Positions 23,028 through 34,066 of a stretch of DNA of 64,000 bases are shown here, one piece after another. Where the stretch lies: NCBI GenBank assembly GCA_002633025.1, contig NMRB01000022.1:973092-1037091 (forward strand). Direction: 5' to 3'. Position numbers and translations under genes: made by a program. The notes below the pieces were generated by a model that did not search any database, was not told the origin of the DNA, and worked only from the letters and a program-made list of their open reading frames with translations. The DNA comes from Notospermus geniculatus (taxonomy: Eukaryota; Nemertea; Pilidiophora; Heteronemertea; Lineidae). Positions within the stretch are counted from its first letter, which is position 1; the number at the start of each line of letters is the position of its first letter.

Positions 23028-23541
23028 TCATAATACTGTCTCCTTCTCCAAAGAAAAGCTATCGTCTTTTATACCCATATACAAATTTCCTTTATGTCTG
23101 CGTTTTTTCCCCCCGAGTTTATCAGGTTCATCACTCGTATCCCTGGATGATGCGGCGGTATTCTTCAAGCTATTGCTCCGCTGAAACAAGAGGTCATCGG
23201 ACTGTTCTCCTTTCCAAGTTGGCATAGATGCTGGCGGCTTTTTAGGCGAACTGTGTGTTTTTAATTTTTTGCTATGTACAGAATCTGGAACAATGTCAAT
23301 ATCTACAGACGGTTCTGATGCAATTTCTGCCGATGTTCTCCCGCCATCGCTGTCCGGGAGACGGGACCGAAGCCAGCTGTCCGGTGGCTCGGGAAGCGGA
23401 AGCGGGTCATTTATTGGATACGGAGGTATGTTCGTTTCCACTCCCACATTAAAACCAGGCTGGGGAGGTTGACCCCTTTTTCCTTTACTCTGACCGTCTC
23501 TTTCCGTCCACGTTATAGCTTTTGGATCAATGTCGTGGTCA
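23028..23541 (-). CDS. GRIN2-like: NMDA receptor subunit, terminal exon (cytoplasmic tail)
   Basis: Acceptor TTTACGTTGCAG (AG at 23543-23542), stop TGA at 23030-23028. Continues in phase from 23717-23880. The tail is short and hydrophilic: DHDIDPKAITWTERDGQSKG, a proline run (NIPPYPINDPLPLPEPPDSW), Ser/Lys-rich stretches (KKLKTHSSPKKPP) and a basic GGKKRRHKG. The last four residues, ETVL, fit a class I PDZ ligand (S/T-x-hydrophobic), as used by GluN2 tails to bind PSD-95-type scaffolds. The tail is far shorter than vertebrate GluN2A/2B tails. No polyadenylation signal was identified. Confidence 0.8.
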
Positions 23542-23716
23542 CTGCAACGTAAATGATAGATCGTCTAGATAACGAATACTTAAACGAGATAAGTGGAATT
23601 CCGCGGTAATACAGGATACTCGCAGACGACTTGATTTGGTAATTTAATTAATCGCAAACACACCAATCCGACTGTAATACGTGCTACACTGATGCTGGAG
23701 AAATACGCCTACTTAC

Positions 23717-23880
23717 ACTAATGCATCTTTTAACTTGTCTATCTTCATTAAGGCTAAATCTAATTCGTGTTTTGCCTTCCAGAGCTGCGTTTCACAAATC
23801 GGATTTTTACACCGATGGTGACGTATCATCTCAGTTGTTTCCAACACAGACTCCTGGAACGTTAGCGATTTTCCCATACT
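23717..23880 (-). CDS. GRIN2-like: NMDA receptor subunit, post-M4 cytoplasmic exon
   Basis: Acceptor TTCTTTGTTACAG, donor TTAGT/GTAAGT. 164 nt, phase 0 in, phase 2 out. Reads SMGKSLTFQESVLETTEMIR, HHRCKNPICETQLWKAKHEL and a leucine-rich, heptad-like end (DLALMKIDKLKDALV) that could form a short coiled coil. A Cys pair (CKNPIC) stands out. It links the membrane-proximal tail after M4 to the PDZ-motif exon. Confidence 0.8.
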
Positions 23881-24287
23881 CTGTAACAAAGAAGACATCA
23901 GTGTCGTGAAATAAATAATCTGTACAAGTTTTGGTGATACATTTACCACCATTGGTCGTCTTCTCTATCCACTGAAAAAAACAGACTGCCTGAGAGTAAG
24001 CAGAAAAAATGTTGTCTGCACCAAGTATGACGTTATTGGCTGTAATATAAGACAAAACAACTCATTATACGATGCAACAGACATTGGTTAATTAGACAGC
24101 TCAGTAATAAGAGGGCTTGTGGCGTAACTGTTCTACATGTACATGTACATGTATACATGTATGTAGGTGGCATGTCGGACAGCACGGATGCCTTTTTAGG
24201 TCCAATTCACCAATCGTCCACCTCTTTCATTCATTTAATTAAATCAAGCGAAAATGACCTGATAACTGGATATGTCGTATAAAAGGG

Positions 24288-24522
24288 TGTAAGAAATAAA
24301 AGTGGAAAATAAGAAGTGGGAATTTTTTAAAAAATTTTGCCAGAATTTTTCAATTTCTCAAATTGGGAGAGAATTTTTTCCCATTTTGAGAAAATTTCTT
24401 AAAATTTTGTCTGATTTTTCGGGCAATATTTCTCAAAATGGGAAAATATTTTCTCCCAATTTGAGAAATTGAAAAATTCGCGCAAAATTCCAAAATTCTT
24501 ATTTTCCACTTCTTATTTCTTA
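24288..24522. repeat. AT-rich foldback, GAATTTTTCAATTTCTCAAA
   Basis: Long inverted repeat: TAAGAAATAAAAGTGGAAAA ... TTTTCCACTTCTTATTTCTTA at the tips, with internal TTTCTCAAATTGGGAGA in both orientations. The right tip lies only about 14 bases from the donor end of the M4 exon (24536), inside the intron. Confidence 0.7.
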
Positions 24523-24535
24523 CTCCTTTACTTAC

Positions 24536-24771
24536 CAAACTTATCAATCCACAGTAACCGCCTTTGTCCCACTTTCTTAATCGCGGTCGGAAAAATTTGA
24601 AATAGATGTGTTCTAATAGTAATAAGAGGACTCCGAGTAACATGCCACCCGCTAGTAAAATGAATGCACTGGTAAAATTTTTGATTTCAAGAGGGTGGGA
24701 CTTGTCTCCTTTCTTCTGTGTATCCTTACACGCTCCTCTTAACCAGAACCTACGGAGACGCTCTAGAGTGC
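24536..24771 (-). CDS. GRIN2-like: NMDA receptor subunit, end of S2 and M4 helix
   Basis: Acceptor TTCCGTTCCAG, donor AGTTTG/GTAAGT; 236 nt. The translation GTLERLRRFWLRGACKDTQK completes the S2 lobe (family pattern: LExLWLxGxC). HPLEIKNFTSAFILLAGGML then leads into M4, FILLAGGMLLGVLLLLLEHI, followed by YFKFFRPRLRKW, the basic membrane-proximal segment. EHIxF after M4 is typical of NMDA subunits. Joins in phase with 25060-25241 and 23717-23880. Confidence 0.88.
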
Positions 24772-25059
24772 CTGGAACGGAATGAAAAAATAGTTAAACA
24801 TGAAAAAAAAACCCGTATACCACAGTCACAGTATTCATCGTTTAAGTTCTGTACGCGTTATAGATTTCCCGAAGGCATTTGACTTGGTCTGGCAAGTCCT
24901 TTTCCTACAGAAAGCAGTTTGACAGCTTGACAGCCCGTCACTTCCCGGACCAATACCACAACAGGGGGTTCGAGAGCTTCCACTCTGAGAAGGGGAACAC
25001 GTGAGCGAGACGTCTTTTTTCGTTTGCCTTAACCCCCAGTTGAAACCTAGGCATCTTAC

Positions 25060-25241
25060 CGTCGTATTGTAACTCCGTGAGTATAGAATTGACCTTCCTT
25101 ATCCATTTCGAGCCCTTGGGAAATGCCACACCGTATCCTGTCATTGCATACCATTTGCCAACTGTTCGTAGCCTGCACTCGTCATCATGGGAAGCCTTGT
25201 ACTGTAGTACACTGGCGTCGTAAATGAATGCGTCTATCGTT
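25060..25241 (-). CDS. GRIN2-like: NMDA receptor subunit, S2 ligand-binding lobe (second part)
   Basis: Acceptor AAACAATTGCAG, donor TACGACG/GTAAGA; 182 nt. Reads TIDAFIYDASVLQYKASHDD, ECRLRTVGKW and TGYGVAFPKGSKW. DAFIYDA-VL-Y and TGYGxAxxKGS are the hallmark S2 motifs of GluN2-type subunits; the aspartate in YDA corresponds to the residue that contacts glutamate's amino group. Confidence 0.9.
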
Positions 25242-25530
25242 CTGCAATTGTTTTAAAAATTCCTTCAACATCAGTTTAGTAAACTGATGCAGTAAAATAT
25301 AATTTACAAAATATCGCCGTTCTCATTGCTTTGTCTGCATCTTCCCCCGCCTCACCAGTATGAAGTCCTTCATTTCGGCACTCCGAAGGAACCATCCAAC
25401 TTATACAGTACTCATGTGAAAATGATGAATGTACATGTACGTGGCGAAACGTACGTCGTGTATTTCATCGCAATGACAGAAAATTAACATGCCCAATGAT
25501 TTGCCAATACGCTTATCTATCGGACCTTAC

Positions 25531-25691
25531 CCCTTCTTTGTTGCTGCGATTCCATCTTTTACTTTCGACTTATTAAATGGCTTCATATAGTCATACATCT
25601 TGGGGTAATTTTTCCTGAGATTTGTTTCCGTGCTACCGTTTGGAACTGTGGCAAACTTGAATGGGGGTTTGTAAGCGTATGGGTTGTTCAG
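25531..25691 (-). CDS. GRIN2-like: NMDA receptor subunit, S2 ligand-binding lobe (first part)
   Basis: Acceptor TATCATTCTCAG, donor AAGAAGG/GGTAAGG region (GT at 25530-25529); 161 nt, phase 0 in, phase 2 out. Contains [20 protein letters not shown], matching the GluN2 consensus [20 protein letters not shown], including the ST pair that binds the gamma-carboxylate of glutamate. This supports a glutamate-binding GluN2-type subunit over a glycine-binding GluN1 or GluN3. The preceding M2-M3 exon was not found. Confidence 0.92.
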
Positions 25692-26250
25692 CTGAGAATG
25701 ATAGAAGAAAACGCTTATAGTGCCAAAGAAGAAGCATTCAGTAGAAATCATTTTTAAAATGTCTAACTCGCTTCTTTTAAGAACTCATGGAAAACTACAC
25801 TGTAAGGATTCTACACCATGCAGTAGATGGACTATCAATGCCTGATCCACGGTATAATACAACCGTTTGCGCCATTTGACCGATCTGTGTTTTTCTCAGT
25901 TTCTCTGTTTTATAAAAGTTGTCCACCTTCTCATCTGACAGGTGGAAACCCATCAGCGCGAAGTAAGATGCCGCCGAAAAATCGTTCACTAGTTGTTCGT
26001 AAACTGTTGTTAGTGAGGTTTCGCAAATCTGACGAAACACGAAGTACGAAATACGCGAATTCGACTTCATTTCCAGGACCTAATGTATTTCTGGCGATGT
26101 TTGCTACNTCGCCCAAATCAACCAGAAGGCTCGGAATAAGGAAAATCGGTGCTCTGAAGCAAAAGAATGCGTAACGCTTTTTCTTGGAAAAATTCGGGCG
26201 CGGGTGATTTCTCTGCTACGCGTACGTTTTGATTATTTCGATGCATGTTA

Positions 26251-26741
26251 TCATTAAGGAATCAAACAGAAAGGTCCAACGTACAAATATAGCATTTTAT
26301 AAATGTGGACAGTATCCCTTTAAACTTCAACATATACTCATTCTGACTCTTTCCTATGATAGGCAAGGTCCTCCTGCATGTTTAGTGCAAATTTTGCTGA
26401 ATTCTGACGAGTCGATCTTATGATACAACAGGACTGAATTAATGAAAACCCCACGAACGATGAGAGCGCAGGGTCATCTGTGTACATTTGAATAGGCTAA
26501 TGTACATTTGCACATGGAACACTAATGGTGCTGAAAATAGCTCTGTTATCCTCAGAAATGGAATTCAAGGCATCAAGTTTACAGATTCATGTACCCCACC
26601 ACCATAAAAAAACTTGAAGCACATGCCTATTACGTAAAGCCAAAATTCAGGCAGTGAGAGACATCTGGTGGCAACATATGAAGTGTATCCCTCAGTTACT
26701 TCATCGTTCGCAGTTAAACCTTTATGTTTGATTCCTTTCTG
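26251..26741. mobile_element. 490-bp TIR element, AAGGAATCAAACAGAAAGGT family, copy 1
   Basis: Left end TTAAGGAATCAAACAGAAAG, right end TTAAACCTTTATGTTTGATT. The interior matches 48869-49356 in opposite orientation (ACGAACGATGAG, AGACATCTGGTGGCAACA, GCCAAAATTCAGGCAGTGAG). Non-autonomous; no transposase frame. Confidence 0.75.
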
Positions 26742-27167
26742 ATGTTATTGATTCATTTTTTCGCTTTTACATGCATATTAGAGGGTCGGGAACGACCCAG
26801 GCGGACTCCAAATGTAGGCCTAAAGTCAGTATCCTGATTGACACGAGCCGTCTGAATTATTGTTGTATATCGATAGCAGAGAAGTAACCCAGCGGAACAT
26901 ACATGTATTGCAGGCATGATAATGTCACAATGTGAACGGGGTAAAATGAACGTGGAATATCAAAACTGGACAACTGTGAGGTGGTTTTGAATGACTTGAC
27001 AGTCACTTTTCAGTCGGCCAACGAGGCATCGGCTGTATGTTTTGTTCTTATTGAAATACAATACTATGTACAGGTCACTTATGTGTTTTGTAGTATCGTA
27101 ATTAGTGCCTACATGTATGTTAATGCACATATAACCATAATGCGACTTACGACACGCTAGCACTTAA

Positions 27168-27303
27168 TAGAGAGTTTTCGCAAGGCCCCCAAAACGCCGA
27201 CGCGAACGTCTATCCTATTGTTCGGTGCTCTTTTCGTGGCATCGAACAATGGGATTGGCGTTCGCGTTGGCGTTTCGGGCCGGGGCTTTGCGAAAACTCT
27301 CTA
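27168..27303. mobile_element. MITE, GAGTTTTCGCAAAGCC family, second full copy
   Basis: TAGAGAGTTTTCGCAAGGCC on the left, GGGGCTTTGCGAAAACTCTCTA on the right, and the same CTATCCTATTGTTCG interior as 20270-20391. Confidence 0.8.
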
Positions 27304-27857
27304 TTATATACAGAGTCCTTGCCAATACCGTCTTCGTTCATATTGAGGCCCCCTCATCATATTGCGAGTATGACTGCGTGTATGATCATAAAGTCCCAAC
27401 CAGTTCAACCGTAACCGCTGTTGCGAGCCCATTAAAATGTACGGGGCTCGTTAGAGTAGCCTACAGCAAGCATATATAAGACGGTAGCTTATTGGCAAAG
27501 ACTCTCTGTATATTCTATGTCCACATGGCTCTGGTCACACTAAAGGTGAAATCTAATTGGCTACAAGACGATTCTACTTGATAAGTTTGACTTGTGTAGT
27601 CTTGTAATGAATAAATTGTGAATACAATCCTTATTGTACTGAATAAATTGTGAATACAATCCTTATTGTACTGACTACATGTATCTTTGATCAATTACCC
27701 GAAGGATATACTGTATACGGAAAACAGGTTTAAAAGGACAGCTAGTCATTCCTCGTTTTCACATTTCGAAGATTACCAATCTTTTTTTGCGAAAGATAAT
27801 CGTTCTGCGACTGTAAAGTGGCTGTCAAGAGGAGCCCTCATGTAAGCAAGATTCATA

Positions 27858-28074
27858 GGGCCGTATTCTATGGGCCGTATTCTTAAGTCTGAGGTTTACC
27901 TTTAGCTATTGTTTGCAGGGTAGAATACAAAAGCTTAAAGTGGACCTTAGAGTTAAGGAAGCTTCTAGAATACGGGCCGTTAACTCTAAGGTTTACTTTT
28001 AGCTATTGTTTGCAAGGCAGAATACAAAAGCTTTAAGTGGACCTTAGAATTAAGGGGCTTCTAGAATACGGGCC
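27858..28074. repeat. Tandem pair of a GGGCCGTATTCT...AGAATACGGGCC MITE
   Basis: Two head-to-tail units of about 100 bp, each with AGGTTTAC-TTTAGCTATTGTTTGCA, AGAATACAAAAGCTT and GTGGACCTTAGA blocks, bounded by GGGCCGTATTCT and AGAATACGGGCC. A related fragment is at about 8180-8226. Adjacent copies share one terminus. Confidence 0.7.
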
Positions 28075-28343
28075 ATGATTCCAAGGTAATGGTTCGAGGT
28101 GCTTCATGCAAGTTCTGCTACGGAGTTCTTTTTAGGAATGGTATATAATAGTCTTACATGTAAGACGCTGCGTTGAGGATACAACTAAGGCATCGCTTTG
28201 AAAAATATTGTTTTCATCAGATATCTTGCTAATACCTGAGAGCTCCATTATGCAAATACTCGTATGTTGAAACTCTTCATGGTGGTTGACTAGGTATTAA
28301 CTAATTATTAATACTGCTCTTCATTATTCATGGGATGGGACCA

Positions 28344-28737
28344 TTAAAGGGAGACATCCGAAAGATATTGCCCGGCGGACACTATAGTTGTTATTGTTTT
28401 GATTAGCGCACAGCGCCGTCTGTTAATCAGCGGTGACACTACGCTATGGCACAGGCCCCTGGAGAGAGCTATCAGTGAGTTTAGAACACGTATCTAACCA
28501 AAAAACACACCCCGAGCTCACGAATTCGTGAGCTTGGGGTGTGTTTTTAGATACGTGTTGTGTTTTTTTAGATACGTTTGGTTACATGTAGGTACGTGTT
28601 CTAAACTCACTGATAGCTCTCCAGGGGCCTGTGCCATCGCGTAGTGTCACCGTTGATTAAGAGACGGCGCTGTGCGCTAATCAAAACAAAAACAACGAGT
28701 GCCCGCCGGGCAATATCTTTCGGATGTCTCCCTTTAA
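28344..28737. mobile_element. TTAA-flanked foldback, AGGGAGACATCCGAAAG family, copy 1
   Basis: TTAA at both ends, arms of about 190 bases starting AGGGAGACATCCGAAAGATA and ending in the complement, meeting at GAGCTCACGAATTCGTGAGC. The arms include CAGCGCCGTCTGTTAATCA. A second copy is at 48403-48786. TTAA suggests mobilisation by a piggyBac-like transposase. Confidence 0.82.
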
Positions 28738-28768
28738 GTAACTACACTGTACGTAGAGTAAACCTAAA

Positions 28769-29043
28769 GGCCCTGTCACACTTCTGCATATCCTAATTCC
28801 TTATGAGTTGCGCATTGACATTCATAAGCAGTCGTACGCACAATACGCACCTCATATGCATCTCAATCGTTTTGTGTACGTTTTATGTACGCAGGCATGC
28901 GCAGTACGCCGGAAAGTTTTGGGCATGCACATATGCTGCTACACTGTTACGCAGGTCATAAGTTATAAATACGTAGATGCGTATTGAAAAATTTTAATAA
29001 GGAACCCATAAGGACTTGATTTACGCAAAAGTGTGACAGGGCC
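28769..29043. mobile_element. MITE with GGCCCTGTCACACTT ends
   Basis: Left GGCCCTGTCACACTTCTGCA, right GCAAAAGTGTGACAGGGCC, with further inverted CTTATGAG/TTATGGGT and GCGTA words inside. Target duplication not clear. Confidence 0.7.
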
Positions 29044-29494
29044 GTAGCGTAGAACAATAACAACTTTCCCATTAGGAGGTACCTTTCTGCCACCCATTCT
29101 CGATTCAAGAATACACGTACAGGTATGCAACAACCACGGGACATCCCACCGAACACGAATCAAGTCGACCAGCCATAATACAGATTTTCAACATTCATTC
29201 ATGACACAAGCGGCTCATCAACAGACTTTCTTCTTTATTTCAATGCTTTCGATTTCTTGAGACGCTACCATGAAAAAAATTCGATAAAACCGGAACTTCA
29301 AGTAACATTAAAACAGATTTTCTCCATAAATTTCATGACTTATGGCTAATCAACACTTATCACATTCACCGCAATGCATCCTGTTAAAAGGACAGATCGC
29401 CATTTTGAGCGATAGTTTTTGGTAAGCTAGATTGGATATCGATTCTGCCTGAAGGCAGTAACACATCTTCACAGAGTTGTCCACGGCATTGCAT

Positions 29495-29663
29495 TAGTTT
29501 TGGCTGCAGGCTGTTTTACTTGACAAGACGAGGGTCGTGTGGTGCTGTACGTAGTTTTGGCTGCAGGCTGTTTTACTTGACAAGACGAGGGTTGTCTGGT
29601 GCTGTACGTAGTTTTGACCGCAGGCTGTTATACTTGACAAAACGAGGGTCGTCCGGTGCTTTT
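29495..29663. repeat. Three tandem units of about 57 bp
   Basis: Three head-to-tail copies beginning AGTTTTGGCTGCAGGCTGTT and containing TTGACAAGACGAGGGT and GTGCTGTACGT, with a few substitutions each. The matching ORF repeats (TTLVLSSKTACSQNYVQH) reflect this and are not a gene. Confidence 0.8.
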
Positions 29664-30010
29664 CGAAAATAAAAGGACATTCCATCCTTTGATGTCAAAT
29701 ATGCTGTAAATAATATACATGTATATCCAATCTAGCTTATCATATCCCAAAAGGAGAATAATTCGTAAGATTCTCCTCTTTCTTGACCGACCAGTAGTCA
29801 TTGATGAAACTGGGATCTACATGTAATTCTCTGGGGGACCACTGAAAGCCCTTTTCAAATCAAATTGATGGACCTCGAACCAAATGTCAGGAACATCAAC
29901 CAACATCTTTCTGATTTTCACACTCAGTTTTTCCTACTGTGTCCTCTTGTCGATTCTTACTTCATGAACGACGTACAAGACAATCTTCGCCCAACAATAA
30001 TCAGACTTAA

Positions 30011-30162
30011 GCCGCCCATACACGTTCAATATTATTGCACAATATGAGGTGACCAAAATGGGCAATATCATTGCCAACCTTTCTTCCATCCATCATGCCA
30101 GAAGCACATGCCCCTATTTTGGGACCCATTTTGTGCAATAATATTGATCGTGTATGGCCCGC
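30011..30162. mobile_element. MITE, GCGGCCCATACACGATC family, copy 1
   Basis: Inverted ends GCCGCCCATACACGTTCAAT / ATTGATCGTGTATGGCCCGC with internal TATTATTGCACAATATGAGG and CATCATGCCAGAAGCACAT. Related copies at 54467-54613, 54620-54740 and 56396-56540; a fragment at about 30513-30552. Confidence 0.75.
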
Positions 30163-31383
30163 TTTTGAGCACAATAATTACTTATACATGTATATAGAGG
30201 GGCATTGTGCAAAGTCGACCAATGGCGAGGAGATTTTAGGATCGTCAATTTCAGAGCTTTTACGCCTATAGGTTCCATACACAGTCGTTGGCGTTTTTTA
30301 CACGGAGTCGGCTCGATCCGGTTCGAGGCCAGTTCACTTTTAATTTTTGTACCAAAAAGGCGGGAAGGATGGTACAGGTCGCATGGCTTTTTCACGGTAC
30401 AGAAAGCAGGTAAACTGGTCTCTATTTGGATCGAACCGATCCGTGTGACCACGGCCATTGTTGTTACGCTTTGAAAGCGACAACCGGTTCGAATTTGTCC
30501 TTGATTGAGGCTTAATGGGCAATATCATTGCCAACCTTTCTTCCAACCATTGTTAGTAAGCGATGTTCACGTAAATGAACGGACTTCTCTGACGTGCAAT
30601 CTTGGAAATGCTGGCGATGATCCGCGTAAAAATCTTTGGAAGTATTCTCCTCATGGAATATCAAAATATGACAGACATATCATCATCTTTTCACCAATTA
30701 GAAAACCACCTGAAAGAATAAACTTATCCAACCGACTCATCATGCATTAAGGAAGGAAATTATTTTTGTTTGCCACTTAAATATACTTTAAACTCTGTTT
30801 CAAACTTTTCAGGCTATATTTTTGTGTACCTGAAGTCTAGATACCGTTGTTAAAGAGAAAAAAGAGAGTGGTAAGTTTCAAAATTTTGGAATATATTTAT
30901 AATGCATGCAAAATATATCACATAGTAATATATATAAAGTTTTGACATGCATTACATCGCAAAATAAATATATTCAAAGTGCGTCTATTTAGAAATAAAT
31001 GTTTATACCAAAACACATCGAAGGCAATATTATAAATTGGAAAGTAAAATTGAGAGAATGTCATAGTGGTACTAGAAAATCATCAAATCCACGTATGCTA
31101 CTTAATAATACATGTGTGTATGCACCAGTTCATGCGACCACTTCTCATAAAAATTCCTTTCCTTAACCTAATACATGTATTTGAAGTAAATTTTATCATA
31201 TGTTCCATGAATTTATCAATGCTACCCAAAGGATTTAACTTGATGTTACATTGTTGCTGCTTTTTCTAGTTCGGAAAATCTGTCACGTCCATCAATACTC
31301 CGGTATTTCAAGGACAACTGATTATCGTTTTTCTCACATTCTTGAGAATATAACTGCGATCACTGACATAGACGCATCAGGCA

Positions 31384-31517
31384 TTAGACCGACACAACCG
31401 CTGAGTCAGCAGGACGTACGTACGTTTTGCTATCGTGCGTGAGTATGCCGTGTACCACAAAAAAAGCTATTTCGGAGGCAGATCCGAACAGTTCATGCCA
31501 TAAAATAGACGTATATG
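31384..31517 (-). other. Weak candidate for the receptor M2 pore-loop exon
   Basis: With the AG at 31519-31518 the frame enters with two bases, as M1 exons ending in phase 1 require, and reads YTSILWHELFGSASEIAFFV before drifting to a TAA at 31386-31384. The W-x-x-LFG spacing resembles NMDA-receptor M2, but there is no pyrimidine tract, no clear donor, and the pore asparagine is not evident. I would not build on it. Confidence 0.2.
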
Positions 31518-32120
31518 CTGCCTGCATGTCACATTTTTTTCTATGTACCTGTACATGTACATGGACGAGCATGCTCGACAGGAATTGGACATTAAACGCA
31601 AAATGACGCAGACTCTGTGCATGGGAAGACACACCTTCCCCACCGGCAGCCAGAAGCATTCTTCCTTGAGGAGTGTACGTGTATCAATCACAGTGAGTCA
31701 GTTACTTTTCGACCTTTCTCAAGTATGTTTGCAAATGTGGGTGTAGCATATTTGTCATTAATACCAGTTCAATATTAAGTTTGGCTTTTTCAGTAACCGG
31801 ACACTACGTTTTCGTGATTTTTGCAATAACGTATAGTATGACCAATAACGGTATGATTTTTAGTTTCCCAAAAACTTCGGACTCGCTTTTTTCTCATGTC
31901 GATTTAAAACAGCAATTTAATGGAAATAAGTGGCAATCTTTGTAATTTTGCAAAAAAAATGCATCGAAAATTGTAGTAAAATATGTTCCTAAATCTGTCC
32001 AAATATCTATTCATTTCAATTTACTGGCTTCAAATTTGGTTTAATGTTTGCCTTTTTGTTTTCATTTCACATTATCCTTCCTTTTTTATTCCTGAACACG
32101 AAAAATTTACCTCTTTTTAC

Positions 32121-32246
32121 CTCTAATAGGGGTTCTCCCCTGGTCCATGGCATCAGGACTCAGCCAGTCAAAGATGAACATGGCCGCTCCGGTAGCATGC
32201 ACACTAAACACAAGAATTAAACACCATGACGGGTAATCGTAAGGCT
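32121..32246 (-). CDS. GRIN2-like: NMDA receptor subunit, M1 exon, form B
   Basis: Acceptor TATCTTTCAG (AG at 32248-32247), donor ATTAGAG/GTAAAA; 126 nt, two bases in and one out. Reads (E)PYDYPSWCLILVFSVHAT, then GAAMFIFDWLSPDAMDQG and RTPIR. This matches the family pattern EPFS-x-x-W, hydrophobic M1, FEYxSP. The retained F-D-W-L-S-P makes this the more typical of the two M1 exons. The upstream S1 exon between 41160 and here was not found. Confidence 0.75.
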
Positions 32247-32360
32247 CTGAAAGATAGGAAGCAGCCAGATAGAGGAAATAAATCTAAGTTCTGCATGACC
32301 GAAAATTTAATATTGGCCGTGCCGTGGAACAACTAAACGTTTGACCAGAGCCGTCCGAAA

Positions 32361-32693
32361 TTAAGTCAAGGTCAATCGCCTCCATTTCCGGAAATGGGGC
32401 ATTTCAGGAAACCAGTCTGAATTGATATAGACATGCGAAGTGCGCTTGGTGCAGGTACTCTGCGACATGGTGGTAACCTCTAAGAGGTGTGAAAGCACAT
32501 ACAAACTGAAGGTGCAGAGATCAAGGCATCCCAATGAAGGAGTCATATTTGTCCGATAATCGAACGTCCATACATTGTTGTATGCCACAAGACATACACC
32601 AACCAGTAATGTCATCAAGAGCGAAGCAAAATGAAGTCTGTCGGTGATGTATATCGCCTTAAAGGGCGGTACAGTGGACGTGGTTGCTCTCAA
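32361..32693 (-). other. Unassigned open frame with hydrophobic segments
   Basis: Open for about 110 codons just upstream of M1 form B. Contains TDRLHFASLLMTLLVGVCLV and CTFSLYVLSHLL, which could be membrane segments. A possible acceptor (GGAGATAGCAG) precedes it. I cannot align it to receptor domains; it may be chance or a degraded M1-like exon. Confidence 0.2.
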
Positions 32694-33834
32694 CTGCTAT
32701 CTCCAAATGAAGACTTAAAACATATGTATTGTACTTCCATGTAATATCTCGAAATCGCCTGTATAGTTCACATTTCGGAATGCCGTGATACAAACATATG
32801 GCTGCTCCCTGACTGGCCATAATGGGTTAGGTATGTACATAATATTATGGGATGATCGTTGACAAAACTGGACGACAAATCCAGCTACGAGATACGTGCA
32901 AAAACCCTGCGTGTGTCATGACGTCATCAAACTAAAAAGTTAGTAAGTTATACTGATTATGTTTTAATTTGTTTTATTTTAAAGGCGCATTTAATGTAAG
33001 AGTGAAGATAACATTTAGCAAAATTTCATAAAGGGAAGTTTTCATTTTTACGATCATTACGCAATTTCTGATAGCGATGGATTCCACATGCTTTAGGTCC
33101 CTCCAAGTCAATATATCATCGGAGTTTACGGCACGAAATGATGGTGAACTGACATGACATTGTATATTTTGCAGTTTTCAAGAATATCTTAGATAAAGAT
33201 ACATAACGTTCAGTGATATGAATTGGAAAAGAAAGTGTGTGCATATTTTTCATACGTGTGAAATGATAGAAAAAAGAAGAAAAAAGATGTACAACATAGG
33301 AGAGAGGAAGATTTAGTAGTTCACAACGTCAATATCGTGGTTAGTTCTAGTGCTGAAACAGGTATAACCAAGAGAAATTGGAGAAGGACTACAACAAGTT
33401 GGTGTTTGGAAGATGTATGGGCTGTTCTAGTAGCGGGACAAGCGGCCATTTTATCGTGATGCAGCAAAGCCGAAATGCACATGTGGAAGAGCTAAATCAG
33501 CAGAGTTTCACGCTGAACTGTTTTTTAAAGATTTTTTGAGTTGTACTGCAGCCTTCAGCAGAGTTCAACACAAATGTACTCGAGAAGTTTAATTTACTAA
33601 AGAACCCATTTCAGGTTCAGTTAACGTGTGTAAACAACGGTGACCACCCGAATAAATGGTGGTTGGTCAAGAATGGATTCCTCTGCCTTTCCAATCTATC
33701 ATTCATTTGAGTGGCTATGGGAAATATTGCAGTAACGAACGTCTTTATAACATGACAAAAGAAACATTCAATTAGGCACCCCTATTGATACCCTTCACAA
33801 AATGGGTACTTTTGCATTGGACTGCGATTACGTT

Positions 33835-33940
33835 GAGCTACACGATATATGGACACGCCGGTTAACAAAGGCTTCCACAAAGGGTTTGCGACTGTGAAGC
33901 CTTTTTTATTAAACCAGCGTGTCCGTATATCGTGTAGCTC
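33835..33940. mobile_element. 106-bp hairpin MITE, GAGCTACACGATATATGGAC family, copy 1
   Basis: GAGCTACACGATATATGGAC / GTCCGTATATCGTGTAGCTC at the tips, with GGTTAACAAAGGCTTC and its complement inside. A shorter relative is at about 19629-19675. Confidence 0.75.
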
Positions 33941-33967
33941 TATAATATAAAGGCTGCAATTACACAC

Positions 33968-34066
33968 AGGTATACGGTATACGGACACGCCCGTTAACAA
34001 TGGCTTCACAAAGGGTTCGCGACCGTGAAGCCATTGTTAACCGGCGTGTCCGTATACCGTATACCT
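33968..34066. mobile_element. 99-bp hairpin MITE, copy 2
   Basis: AGGTATACGGTATACGGACA / TGTCCGTATACCGTATACCT, interior CGTTAACAATGGCTTCAC and complement. Followed by short TATACCTCTATG repeats. A degraded relative (AACAATGGCTTCACAAAGGA / AACCATTGTTCG) lies at about 38910-38955. Confidence 0.75.

Larger units (their letters stand above)
25692..32120. other. Intron-scale stretch of the receptor gene, repeat-filled
   Basis: Between the S2 exon and the nearest M1 exon I find repeats (listed separately) but no exon with the M3 signature SYTANLAAF. One weak pore-loop candidate is noted at 31384-31517. The block at 25760-26130 is unassigned and contains one N (26107). Confidence 0.5.

Noticed and set aside
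25795-25922. HLSDEK text on the minus strand just before the S2 exon, resembling the LSDKK entry of S2
   Set aside because: The surrounding residues do not match M3 or its linker, the only possible donor is AAG/GTGGAC, and the frame looks repeat-derived. Probably coincidence.
27020-27050. HTADASLAD reading on the minus strand, similar to the YTANLAA motif of M3
   Set aside because: Key residues differ (H for Y, D for N), a stop follows immediately, and no membrane helix precedes it.
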